DNA of 43,519 nt from a bacterium BMS3Abin01 (GTDB lineage Bacteria; Actinomycetota; Thermoleophilia; BMS3ABIN01): NCBI GenBank assembly GCA_002897715.1, contig BDUA01000050.1, positions 1 through 43,519 of the forward strand, written 5' to 3'. Made by a program: the position numbers and the translations under genes. This document shows, one piece after another, positions 1 through 7,253 of this stretch. The notes under the pieces were generated by a model. That model was not told the origin of the DNA, did no database searches, and saw only the letters and a list, made by a program, of their open reading frames with translations. Numbering within the stretch: position 1 is the first letter of the stretch; every line of letters starts with the position of its first letter.

Positions 1-222
1 GGCTCGGTGGCACGACTTACTTCATCAGCGAGGCGCTTGCCGGAGAGCACGTGGCGATCGAGCCGCTGGAACAGACCATTCTGGTCAAGTACAGGCACAT
101 GTACATCAGAGAACTGGAAATAAAAACAGGGAGATCCAAACCACTGGTTCTCCCTGTTTCATTGCCCTAGACTGTAACGCATGTCCTGATACAAGGTGTA
201 ACGGATCTACTGATACCGTACA
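1..222 (+). mobile_element. Right end of an IS481-like insertion sequence
   Basis: The window opens inside an insertion sequence. The 3' end of its transposase gene (3-170) is followed by two imperfect direct repeats, 173-192 and 197-216, that match at 17 of 20 positions. Each starts TGTAACG and ends CTGATAC, and the block ends in CGTACA at 222. Read inward on the other strand the terminus begins TGTACGGTATCAG, a form I associate with IS481-family ends. The left end lies outside the window, so target-site duplication and completeness cannot be judged. Confidence 0.7.
3..170 (+). CDS. Transposase, C-terminal part (IS481-like DDE integrase)
   Basis: Only the last 55 residues are in the window, in frame from base 3 to a TAG at 168-170. 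The segment YFISEALAGEHVAIEPLE fits the C-terminal region of IS481-type integrase-core transposases, where a 'Y-x-SEAL-x-GE-x-V' stretch follows the catalytic core. The DDE residues lie upstream, outside the window. The terminal repeats start three bases after the stop codon, as is usual for a single-gene IS. Whether the whole gene is intact cannot be seen. Confidence 0.65.
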   Translation, partial: LGGTTYFISEALAGEHVAIEPLEQTILVKYRHMYIRELEIKTGRSKPLVLPVSLP

Positions 223-264
223 CCCGCGGGCCGCCTCTTGGTTGTCATCTGCGCTCTTTCGCCT

Positions 265-774
265 TTAGCGGCGCCGTCGTGTTATTAATACACCCGCGCC
301 CATGGCCAGCAGACCCGCCGCCGGCAGCAGGAACACGCCGGTGCTGGGCATGGCGGTGCGGGCCTGGGTGTAGGCGTCGGGCTGGACTCCTTCGCCGCCC
401 GTCGCCGCAGTCACCGTGAAGGTCCGAGTGCACGTGACGATCTCCTCTGTTTCAGAGGTTCCAAAGAAAACAACGCCGTGGGCCCCCTCAGACGCCCCGG
501 CGGGGATGGTGATGTCAGCGCTGAAATCGCCGCTCGCGGCAGATGTCCCGGATGCCAGAAGATCACCAGAGATTGATTCCCAGTAAAGTTCGAAGGGAAA
601 GCTGCCCATCGCGCCGGTGCCGCCTACGGCAACCTGCGTCCCCGCGGGACCCTGGTCAGGAGTCATGGTGAAGGCGACGGTGTCGCAATCTGCATTCAGC
701 GCGGCGGCGGGAGCCGCCGACGCCATCACAACCAATAGTGTCAAAACCGATACAACCAACCATTTCGTCTTCAT
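265..774 (-). CDS. Secreted surface protein with C-terminal MPSTG sorting signal
   Basis: This is a 169-residue exported protein. It has a signal peptide (residues 1-25, ending APAAA), a probable Ig/IPT-like beta domain (about 33-122, opening MTPDQGPAGTQVAVGGTG) and a cell-wall sorting signal: MPSTG at 142-146, a hydrophobic stretch, then RRRR at the C-terminus. MPSTG is an LPxTG variant, so a sortase would be expected to cleave between T and G and anchor it to the wall. I chose the ATG at 774 because AAGGAG sits six bases upstream; an in-frame ATG at 780 overlaps that site. A truncated copy of the same anchor lies just upstream (816-1100). The ectodomain's function is unknown. Confidence 0.8.
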   Translation of the reverse strand: MKTKWLVVSVLTLLVVMASAAPAAALNADCDTVAFTMTPDQGPAGTQVAVGGTGAMGSFPFELYWESISGDLLASGTSAASGDFSADITIPAGASEGAHGVVFFGTSETEEIVTCTRTFTVTAATGGEGVQPDAYTQARTAMPSTGVFLLPAAGLLAMGAGVLITRRRR

Positions 775-815
775 AGCCATCTCCTTCTTCCGATAGATAT
801 ATTCCGTTATGTGCA

Positions 816-1100
816 TCAACCACGCCGGCGATGAACCAGTATGCCCGCACCCAGGACCGTCAGCCCCGCCGCCGGCAGCAGGAAGATGCCGGTGCTGGGC
901 ATGGAAGTGCGAGCTTCTGTTGCCGTATACGCATCCTGCTGCACGGTCTGTTCAGTAGTCTGCTGCGTTATCTCCCGCGTTATCTGTTCGCATACAGATG
1001 ATGCTCCTTCCCCAGGCATTTTTTCAAGCGCCCGCCGATTCAAACGGGGTTGAATGTTACCAATCAGATTATAATTCGTCAATAGTTGAGCCGGCGCCAC
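816..1100 (-). pseudogene. Truncated MPSTG surface protein (anchor-only remnant)
   Basis: This frame encodes a second C-terminal sorting signal: SMPSTGIFLLPAAGL, a hydrophobic stretch and HRRRG. It is nearly identical in DNA to the anchor of the neighbouring gene (compare 316-333 with 867-884). There is no signal peptide and no ectodomain. The longest frame (94 residues) opens with a GTG at 1100, only three bases after the folD stop and with no ribosome-binding site; a later in-frame ATG also lacks an export signal. A protein without export cannot reach a sortase, so I read it as the remnant of a tandem duplication. A short cytoplasmic product cannot be excluded. Confidence 0.5.
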
Positions 1101-1103
1101 CGG

Positions 1104-1952
1104 TCATAAGGCCAGATCCGCCGCCTTGAGCGTGTTCCTCATCAACATGGCGATGGTCATGGGGCCGACGCCGCCGGGGACGGGGGTTATGGCCCGGGCC
1201 CGCTCGGCGGCGGCCTCGAACTCCACATCTCCCACCAGGCCGTCTTCCGTGCGGTTGATGCCCACATCTATGATGGTAGCGCCCTCCTTGACCCAGTCGC
1301 CCTTGACCATCTCCGGCACACCCACGGCGGCCACCAGCACATCGGCCTGGCGACAGACCGCGGCCAGGTCCCGGGTGCGGGAGTGGCAGATGGTCACCGT
1401 GCAGTTCTCTCCCAGCAGCAGCAGCGCCACCGGTTTGCCGACGATGTTGCTGCGTCCCACCACCACGGCGTTGGCGCCCTCCAGTTCCGCGCCGCTGCGC
1501 TTCAGCAGCTCGATCACCCCAGCCGGCGTGCAGGAAACGAACACCGGAGCGCCCACCACCAGCCGGCCTACGTTCATGGGATGGAACCCGTCCACATCCT
1601 TGTCGGGGTCGATGTTGAGCAGCACGCGCTCCTCGTCGATCTGGTCCGGCAGCGGCAGCTGTACCAGGATGCCGTGTATGTCAGCCCTGCCGTTGAGCTC
1701 TTCCACCAGTTTAATCAGGTCATCTTCGCTGGTGTTGGCCGGCAGTTCATATTTTATGGAATTGAACCCCACCTCGTTGCAGGCCTTCTCCTTGTTGTTG
1801 ACATAGACCTGCGATGCCGGGTCCTCCCCTACCAGCACCACCGCCAGTCCGGGGGTAAGTCCGTGTTCTTCCTGCATCTTCTGGACATCAAGCGCCACCT
1901 CGGCGCGGATGTCAGCGGAGATCTGTTTGCCGTCGATAATCTGCGCTGTCAT
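1104..1952 (-). CDS. folD: Bifunctional methylenetetrahydrofolate dehydrogenase / methenyltetrahydrofolate cyclohydrolase
   Basis: FolD interconverts 5,10-methylene-, 5,10-methenyl- and 10-formyl-tetrahydrofolate in the cytoplasm, the middle steps of the Wood-Ljungdahl methyl branch. The 282-residue length is normal. Visible motifs are the catalytic Y50/K54 pair (YVNNK), GILVQLPLP near 94-102, DKDVDGFHP near 117-125, GRSNIVGKP near 166-174 in the dinucleotide-binding domain, and PGGVGPMT near the C-terminus. The ATG at 1952 was preferred over upstream starts because AAAGGA lies five bases before it. It follows the RACo and cooC genes on the same strand after a 145-base gap, so it may be in the same transcript. 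Confidence 0.95.
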   Translation of the reverse strand: MTAQIIDGKQISADIRAEVALDVQKMQEEHGLTPGLAVVLVGEDPASQVYVNNKEKACNEVGFNSIKYELPANTSEDDLIKLVEELNGRADIHGILVQLPLPDQIDEERVLLNIDPDKDVDGFHPMNVGRLVVGAPVFVSCTPAGVIELLKRSGAELEGANAVVVGRSNIVGKPVALLLLGENCTVTICHSRTRDLAAVCRQADVLVAAVGVPEMVKGDWVKEGATIIDVGINRTEDGLVGDVEFEAAAERARAITPVPGGVGPMTIAMLMRNTLKAADLAL

Positions 1953-2097
1953 CTTCATCCTTTCTGTTTGCCGGTCGGGAATACTCCGCGTGTGCGCAAT
2001 ATTAATCAATAATCAGGACGATGAATAGAAGCCTTGTCTCCCAATGGAAAAGGCAATAAGGAAACATCAGCCCTCGGCCCTCAGCTCTGCTTGCGGG

Positions 2098-2856
2098 TCA
2101 GACCGTGCCGAAAATCTTATCAAATAACGGGGCGGCGGCGTCAACCGACGGAGAGCCGTCAGGCAACTCCAGCAGGGAGCGTCCGGCGACCTCGGCCTCG
2201 AACAGGGCCGGGTCCTCGGGTATCACGGCCGCCAGCGGCAGCTTGAGCCTCTCGATCTCCGGCATCAGCGCGTCCCGCGCCTTATCTCCGGCCCGGTTCA
2301 GCACGAACAGGCTCTCCCCCACTTCCAGCTCCATCTCCGCCGCCAGGTCGAGCACGTTACGAGCGGCGTCCACGCCCCTTATGCCGGCATCGGCGATGAC
2401 CAGCAGCACATCGGTCCTGCGCGTGGTCCTGCGGGAAAGGTGTTCCAGCCCGGCCTCATTGTCCATGACCACGTGGCAATAGTCGTCGGCCAGGGCATCC
2501 ATATACCGGCGGATGATGTTATTGGCGAAACAGTAACAGCCGGCGCCCTCCGGGCGGCCCATGGTGAGCAGATCGAAACCCTCCGCCTCCGCCAGCGCCT
2601 CCTGTATCTTGTACTGGACGAAATCGTCCTTGGTCATGCCTGAGGGGATTTCACGGTCGCCGGTAAAGCCCTGCTCGCGGGCGGAGCCCACGGTGATGCC
2701 CACCTCCACGCCCAGGGTCTGTCCCAGGTTGGAGTTGGGATCGGCATCCACCGCCAGCACCGGCGTCTCACCCCGGGCCAGCAGATACCGCACCACCAGC
2801 GCGCAGATGGTAGTCTTGCCGGTGCCACCCTTGCCCGCAACCGCGATCGTAGCCAT
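2098..2856 (-). CDS. cooC: CooC/AcsF-type nickel-insertion ATPase
   Basis: This is a MinD/SIMIBI-class P-loop ATPase of 252 residues. It has a deviant Walker A motif near 8-16 (GKGGTGKTT), VDADPNSNLG near 36-45, and the CxC pair C107/C109 (GCYC) that in CooC binds nickel at the dimer interface. The family supplies Ni to carbon monoxide dehydrogenase or acetyl-CoA synthase (CooC, AcsF). The gene begins eight bases after the RACo stop codon. That pairing is common in acetyl-CoA pathway operons and supports the AcsF/CooC role. CODH/ACS itself is not in the window, so the actual client is inferred. Confidence 0.85.
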   Translation of the reverse strand: MATIAVAGKGGTGKTTICALVVRYLLARGETPVLAVDADPNSNLGQTLGVEVGITVGSAREQGFTGDREIPSGMTKDDFVQYKIQEALAEAEGFDLLTMGRPEGAGCYCFANNIIRRYMDALADDYCHVVMDNEAGLEHLSRRTTRRTDVLLVIADAGIRGVDAARNVLDLAAEMELEVGESLFVLNRAGDKARDALMPEIERLKLPLAAVIPEDPALFEAEVAGRSLLELPDGSPSVDAAAPLFDKIFGTV

Positions 2857-2864
2857 GCCCGGCC

Positions 2865-4814
2865 CTACTTCAACTTTCCCAGTATCTTTTCCATGCGCGG
2901 AAACCACTTCATGTTCGTATGGGGGAAGAACAGAGCCGCCATATACTCATCCATGAACCGCTGGTTGTCGGAGAGCTCGATGTTGGTCATCATGCGCGCC
3001 ACGTTCTCCGCCGCCGCCAGCATGTCACGGGAGAAGGAGACCAGCCGCGCCCCCAGCAGCGAACCGTTGCCTACGAAGGTGAAGCGTTCCGCGTCCATCT
3101 CCGGGAAAAGGCCGATGGCCGCCGCCCGGTCCAGTTGCAGATACTTGCCGAAACCGCCGGCCACGTAGACCTGCTCCACGGCGTCCATCTCCATGCCCAC
3201 ACTGTCCAGCAGGGTGCTGATACCGGCGAAGATGGCTCCCTTGGCCCGCATCAGGTTATCGATATCCGGTTCGGTGATGACTATATCCTGCACACCGGAG
3301 GCGGTAAACTCGTCACGCACCAGCACGTATTCCCATCGACCGTCCTGGTCACGCCTGAGCCACTCGCTTTCAGCCTCCCCGTTGAACTTGCCGTTCTGCT
3401 CCAGGATGCCCGCTTCCAGCAACTCCGCCACCGCGTCGATGATTCCCGAACCGCAGATACCCAGAGCCTTCCTGCCGCCGATGGTGAGGATGTGAGGCTC
3501 GCCGGTGGACGGCTCCACCTGTACCGCCTCGATGGCACCCCGGGTCGCCCTCATGCCGTGTTTGATGCCGCCGCCTTCGAAGGCGGGCCCGGCGCTGCAG
3601 GAGGTCGCCACCAGCCACTCGCTATTGCCAACCACTACCTCGCCGTTGGTGCCGATGTCGATATACAGCGTCACCTTTTCCGTCTGAAAGACACCGGAGC
3701 CGACGATGCCGCTGACGATATCGCCGCCGACATAGCTGGCAATGCACGGGAAAGTATAGAGGTGCACGTGACCGCAGGCGTCGATACCCAGGCTGTCCGC
3801 CCTCACCGGCGGCAGGAAGGCCGCCGCCGGCACATAGGGATCGACGCGGATATAGGCCGGGTCGACGCCGGTGAGCAGGTGCGTCATAGTGGTGTTGCCC
3901 GCCGCCACCATATGGGACACCTGGCAGCTGTCGATGCCGGTCTTCTCCAGTACTTTGCCGATGACGCCGTTGATGGTCGCTACCACCGCCTCCCGCAGCC
4001 GCTTCCTGCCGCCGGGCTTGCGGGCATGGACGATACGCGTGATGACGTCTTCGCCGTAGCTTATCTGGCCGTTGTAGTCGGAAGCCTCGGCCAGGGTCCG
4101 GCCGCTGTTCAGGTCCAGCAGCTGCGCGTAGATACTGGTGGTGCCGATATCCAGCGCGATGGAATAGTCGTCGCTGGTCAGGTCTCCCGGAGTAACCTGG
4201 ATCACCTTGGGGCCACGTGAAGTCTCCACCACGGTAGCGGTTACCGACCAGTCCTGTTCGCGCAGGGCTGACGGCAGGTCCTTGATGACCTCGAAATCCA
4301 CCGAGACTTCCTCTAACTTATGCTGCGACTTCAGCCCCAGCTTGAGGCGGTCCAGGTCGTTGATGTTATTGGCCGCGTCCGGTGCGGTCAGCTCCAGCAG
4401 ATACTTGCGCACCACGGGGGCGACGCTCCAGCCCTCGACCAGCTGCTCCAGGTCCTGGGCGGTGAGCACCCGGCCCGGTCCCGGCCGCCGCTCGTGGGTG
4501 AGGGCGACGGCGTCCCCCATGCGGGATTCCTCGGGTATGGTCACGGTAAGATCACCCATGACCTTGACGCGGCAGGCCAGCCGGAGTCCGGCCTCGAAAT
4601 CCTCATCGGAGAGTTTGGCGGAACGGCCACCCTCGAAATCACCGGAATCCATGGAAACCTTGCACTTGCCGCAGCCGCCGGTGCCGCCGCAGGAGGCGTT
4701 GATATGTACCCCCTCCAGCAGAGCCACCCGCAGCAGGTTCGCCTCGTGGGGCACCCCTTCGCAGACTATGTCGCCGGGCTGGAAGGTCACAGTATGCTGT
4801 TGGTCAACGCTCAT
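2865..4814 (-). CDS. RACo-type reductive activator of corrinoid proteins (2Fe-2S plus ASKHA ATPase)
   Basis: A 649-residue protein with an N-terminal plant-type [2Fe-2S] ferredoxin domain (C42, C48, C51, C81; core CGGTGGCGKC), a linker domain and a large C-terminal ASKHA ATPase domain (DIGTT near the middle, DIGTNGE, AAGNTT). This is the architecture of RACo, which uses ATP to return inactive Co(II) corrinoid to Co(I), for example in the corrinoid iron-sulfur protein of the acetyl-CoA pathway. It heads a leftward set with cooC and folD. The ATG at 4814 has no Shine-Dalgarno sequence, but a strong -10 element lies a few bases upstream, which suggests a leaderless or nearly leaderless mRNA. Confidence 0.9.
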   Translation of the reverse strand: MSVDQQHTVTFQPGDIVCEGVPHEANLLRVALLEGVHINASCGGTGGCGKCKVSMDSGDFEGGRSAKLSDEDFEAGLRLACRVKVMGDLTVTIPEESRMGDAVALTHERRPGPGRVLTAQDLEQLVEGWSVAPVVRKYLLELTAPDAANNINDLDRLKLGLKSQHKLEEVSVDFEVIKDLPSALREQDWSVTATVVETSRGPKVIQVTPGDLTSDDYSIALDIGTTSIYAQLLDLNSGRTLAEASDYNGQISYGEDVITRIVHARKPGGRKRLREAVVATINGVIGKVLEKTGIDSCQVSHMVAAGNTTMTHLLTGVDPAYIRVDPYVPAAAFLPPVRADSLGIDACGHVHLYTFPCIASYVGGDIVSGIVGSGVFQTEKVTLYIDIGTNGEVVVGNSEWLVATSCSAGPAFEGGGIKHGMRATRGAIEAVQVEPSTGEPHILTIGGRKALGICGSGIIDAVAELLEAGILEQNGKFNGEAESEWLRRDQDGRWEYVLVRDEFTASGVQDIVITEPDIDNLMRAKGAIFAGISTLLDSVGMEMDAVEQVYVAGGFGKYLQLDRAAAIGLFPEMDAERFTFVGNGSLLGARLVSFSRDMLAAAENVARMMTNIELSDNQRFMDEYMAALFFPHTNMKWFPRMEKILGKLK

Positions 4815-4822
4815 GATGGTTA

Positions 4823-4832
4823 ATTATATACA
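4823..4832 (-). promoter_or_regulatory. Extended -10 promoter element for the RACo gene
   Basis: On the minus strand the sequence TGTATATAAT ends nine bases before the RACo ATG. It contains a perfect TATAAT and an upstream TG in about the extended -10 position. No convincing -35 is seen. Initiation six or seven bases downstream would start the transcript within a few bases of the ATG, in line with the absence of a ribosome-binding site. Confidence 0.45.
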
Positions 4833-4937
4833 TCTGCCATGGAAAGAGATGAAATATTCACGTAAATCCCGGCGGCCACCTGTTTGATTACCATGAATTT
4901 GGGTATTGATATGAAAACTCTGACACGGGAGGCATCA

Positions 4938-5306
4938 ATGGAAGAATATCCTCTGTTAAACCTGTTCTGGACCATGCTCATGATCTTCGTCTTCGTAATA
5001 TGGATCTGGGTGGTCATCTCGGTGTTCGCCGATAATTTCCGACGCACCGATCATTCCGGCTGGGCCAAGGCCGGCTGGACGCTGCTGATAGTCTTGTTCC
5101 CCATCGTCGGTGTGCTTATCTACATGATCGCCCGCCCCCGGATGACCGAACAGGACAAACAGATCATCGAACAATACGAACAGCAACAGAAGCGGCTCGC
5201 CGGCACCACCCCCGCCCAGGAGATTGAGAGGCTTCACAAGCTCAAGGACCAGGGAGCCATCACCGCCGAGGAGTATGAGAAGCTGAAGGCCCAGGCGATG
5301 GCCTGA
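4938..5306 (+). CDS. Small membrane protein with PLDc_N-like and SHOCT domains
   Basis: A 122-residue protein with two membrane helices (about 7-32 and 44-66) joined by a segment with the W-x-K-A-GW pattern typical of PLDc_N (phospholipase D nuclease N-terminal) regions. A short C-terminal SHOCT motif (LKDQGAITAEEYEKLKAQ) follows a polar linker. No catalytic domain is present. Such proteins are widespread in actinobacteria and their role is unknown; SHOCT is thought to mediate oligomerisation. The ATG at 4938 was chosen for GGGAGG five bases upstream. It stands alone between leftward genes and ends at a bidirectional terminator. Confidence 0.8.
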   Translation: MEEYPLLNLFWTMLMIFVFVIWIWVVISVFADNFRRTDHSGWAKAGWTLLIVLFPIVGVLIYMIARPRMTEQDKQIIEQYEQQQKRLAGTTPAQEIERLHKLKDQGAITAEEYEKLKAQAMA

Positions 5307-5326
5307 TAGTTACGTCTGAAAACAGG

Positions 5327-5360
5327 AAAAGGCGGCGCCCGGCGGGCGCCGCCTTTTCTT
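5327..5360. terminator. Bidirectional intrinsic terminator
   Basis: A GC-rich hairpin with nine-base arms (GGCGGCGCC / GGCGCCGCC, around 5331-5352) is flanked by AAAA on the left and TTTTCTT on the right. It lies between the convergent SHOCT-protein gene and fhs and can serve both strands. Confidence 0.85.
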
Positions 5361-5375
5361 CTTAAAAAACCCCTT

Positions 5376-7079
5376 CTAGAACAGTCCCTTGATCCTGCCG
5401 GTCTCCACGTCGATGTCCACATCCATCGCCGCCGGATGCTCCGACAGGCCGGGCATGGTGCTCATGGCGCCCAGTATGGGATAGAGGAAGCCGGCGCCGA
5501 TGGAGGGGCGGATGTCGCGGATAGGCACCCGGAAGCCGGTGGGCCGGTTCTTTAGCAGCGGGTCGTGGGACAGCGACAGGTGCGTCTTGGCCATGCAGAT
5601 GGGCAGCTTGTCCCAGCCCGCCCTGGTGAAGGCTTCGATCTTCTGTTCCGCCTCGGGCATGTAGTCCACACCGTCGGCGCCGTACATCCTGGTGGCGATG
5701 GTCTCGATCTTCTCCTTGATGGGAGCATCATCGGCATACAGGAACCGGAAGTCGCTGTCGCGTTCGCAGGCTTCCACCACCGCATTGGCGGCGTCTATGC
5801 CGCCGTCGCCGCCGTCGCGATGTACGGTGATGGGATTGCAGGCCTCAGCGCCGAACTCCAGCGCCTTCTTCTGCACCAACTCCACCTCGGCGTCAGTGTC
5901 CGCGGCGAAACGGTTCACCGTCACTACCACGGGAATGCCGAACTGCTTCATGTTCTCAATCTGTTTGGCCAGGTTCTGGCAACCCTCCTCCAGCTTCTCC
6001 AGGTCCTCCTTCTCCAGTTCCTCGCGGGTGCAGGTGCGGCCGAAGCCGTGCATCTTCAGCGCCCGTATGGTAGCCGTGATGTTCACGGTGTCGGCACTGA
6101 AACCACCGTAACGGCAGGTGATATCCATGAACTTCTCCGCTCCCAGGTCGGCGCCGAAACCGGACTCGGTGACAACGTAGTCGGCCAGCTTGAGCGCCAC
6201 CTTGGTAGCCAGCACCGAGTTGTTGCCGTGGGCGATATTGGCGAAGGGACCGGCGTGCATGAATACCGGACCGTGCTCCAGGGTCTGGATGAGATTGGGC
6301 TTGAGCGCGTCTTTCATCAGCACGGTCATGGCGCCGGCGGCGCCGATATCCTCGGCCGTCAGGGGATTGCCATCGCGGTCGTAGGCGAACACGATGCGGC
6401 CCATGCGCTCGCGCAGGTCCTTGAGGCTGGTCGCCAGCGCCAGGATGGCCATTACTTCGGAGGCTACGGCGATGTCGAAGCCGGTCTCCCGGGGCGTACC
6501 GTTGAGATAACCGCCCAGGCCGGCGACAATGTGCCTGAGCGCCCTGTCGTTCATATCCACTACACGCCGCCAGCTCACTGTCAGCGGGTTGATGTTGAGC
6601 TTGTTGCGCCCTTCCATCAGCTGGGTGTCGATCATGGCTGCCAGCAGGTTATTGGCTACGCCGACCGCGTGGATGTCGCCGGTAAAGTGCAGGTTAAGGT
6701 CTTCCATGGGAATCGCCTGGGCGTAACCGCCGCCGGCCGCCCCGCCCTTGATACCGAACACCGGGCCCAGCGAGGGCTCGCGCAGGCAGAGGAAGACCTT
6801 CTTGCCGATCTTCCTCAGCGCCTGGGCCAGGCCCAGGGAGGTTACCGTCTTGCCTTCGCCCCAGGGGGTCGGTGTGATGGCGGTGACATCGATGAGCTTG
6901 CCGTCCGGTTCGTCCTTGAGGCGCTCCAGGATCTTCATGTAGTCGACCTTGGCCTTGTAGTTGCCGTAAAGCTCCAGCTCATCCTCGAGGATACCGGCCT
7001 CCGCCGCAATGTCGGTGATACGCTTCATCTCCGCCGCCTGGGCGATGTCGATATCCGGTGGTGTCTTGGTCTCAGGCAC
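5376..7079 (-). CDS. fhs: Formate-tetrahydrofolate ligase
   Basis: Fhs joins formate to tetrahydrofolate using ATP to give 10-formyl-tetrahydrofolate, the entry step of the Wood-Ljungdahl methyl branch. The protein is 567 residues, close to the usual 555-560. The nucleotide-binding loop TPTPWGEGKT lies at 69-78, and conserved stretches such as GGAAGGGYAQ, HAVGVANNLL and VTVNRF are present. The start is a GTG at 7079 with AAAGGAG seven bases upstream. With FolD, RACo and CooC on the same strand, this supports an acetyl-CoA pathway organism, although methylene-tetrahydrofolate reductase and CODH/ACS are not in the window. Confidence 0.96.
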   Translation of the reverse strand: MPETKTPPDIDIAQAAEMKRITDIAAEAGILEDELELYGNYKAKVDYMKILERLKDEPDGKLIDVTAITPTPWGEGKTVTSLGLAQALRKIGKKVFLCLREPSLGPVFGIKGGAAGGGYAQAIPMEDLNLHFTGDIHAVGVANNLLAAMIDTQLMEGRNKLNINPLTVSWRRVVDMNDRALRHIVAGLGGYLNGTPRETGFDIAVASEVMAILALATSLKDLRERMGRIVFAYDRDGNPLTAEDIGAAGAMTVLMKDALKPNLIQTLEHGPVFMHAGPFANIAHGNNSVLATKVALKLADYVVTESGFGADLGAEKFMDITCRYGGFSADTVNITATIRALKMHGFGRTCTREELEKEDLEKLEEGCQNLAKQIENMKQFGIPVVVTVNRFAADTDAEVELVQKKALEFGAEACNPITVHRDGGDGGIDAANAVVEACERDSDFRFLYADDAPIKEKIETIATRMYGADGVDYMPEAEQKIEAFTRAGWDKLPICMAKTHLSLSHDPLLKNRPTGFRVPIRDIRPSIGAGFLYPILGAMSTMPGLSEHPAAMDVDIDVETGRIKGLF

Positions 7080-7172
7080 CGTAACGCTCCTTTCAGCTCA
7101 TGGGTTGTGAAATTGGGAACTTACCGAGTGTGAAACAGGAATTATATTCGTTCAGGCTGTTTGGCGTCAATT

Positions 7173-7240
7173 CAGGGGACAGTAAAGGCATTTGGGCCGG
7201 CCCAGCCCCCGAAAGTTCAACAAGTTAGCAGCGTCCCCTG
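7173..7240. repeat. Short inverted-repeat element between larC and fhs
   Basis: CAGGGGAC at 7173-7180 and its exact complement GTCCCCTG at 7233-7240 bound a 68-base segment with a GGGCCGGCCC palindrome inside. It resembles the small non-coding 'GGGGAC...GTCCCC' elements often seen near REP-associated transposases, but that link is from memory. No coding capacity is seen in the 174-base gap. Confidence 0.35.
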
Positions 7241-7253
7241 GCATCTATTGAAT

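Noticed and set aside
2919-4220. 433-residue plus-strand frame opposite the RACo gene
   Set aside because: Composition rich in H, Q, R and G typical of an antisense frame in GC-rich DNA; the RACo frame explains the region.
5565-7133. Long plus-strand open frame opposite fhs
   Set aside because: It is a shadow of the fhs gene; its translation is low-complexity and without family features, whereas the minus-strand frame is a full formate-tetrahydrofolate ligase.
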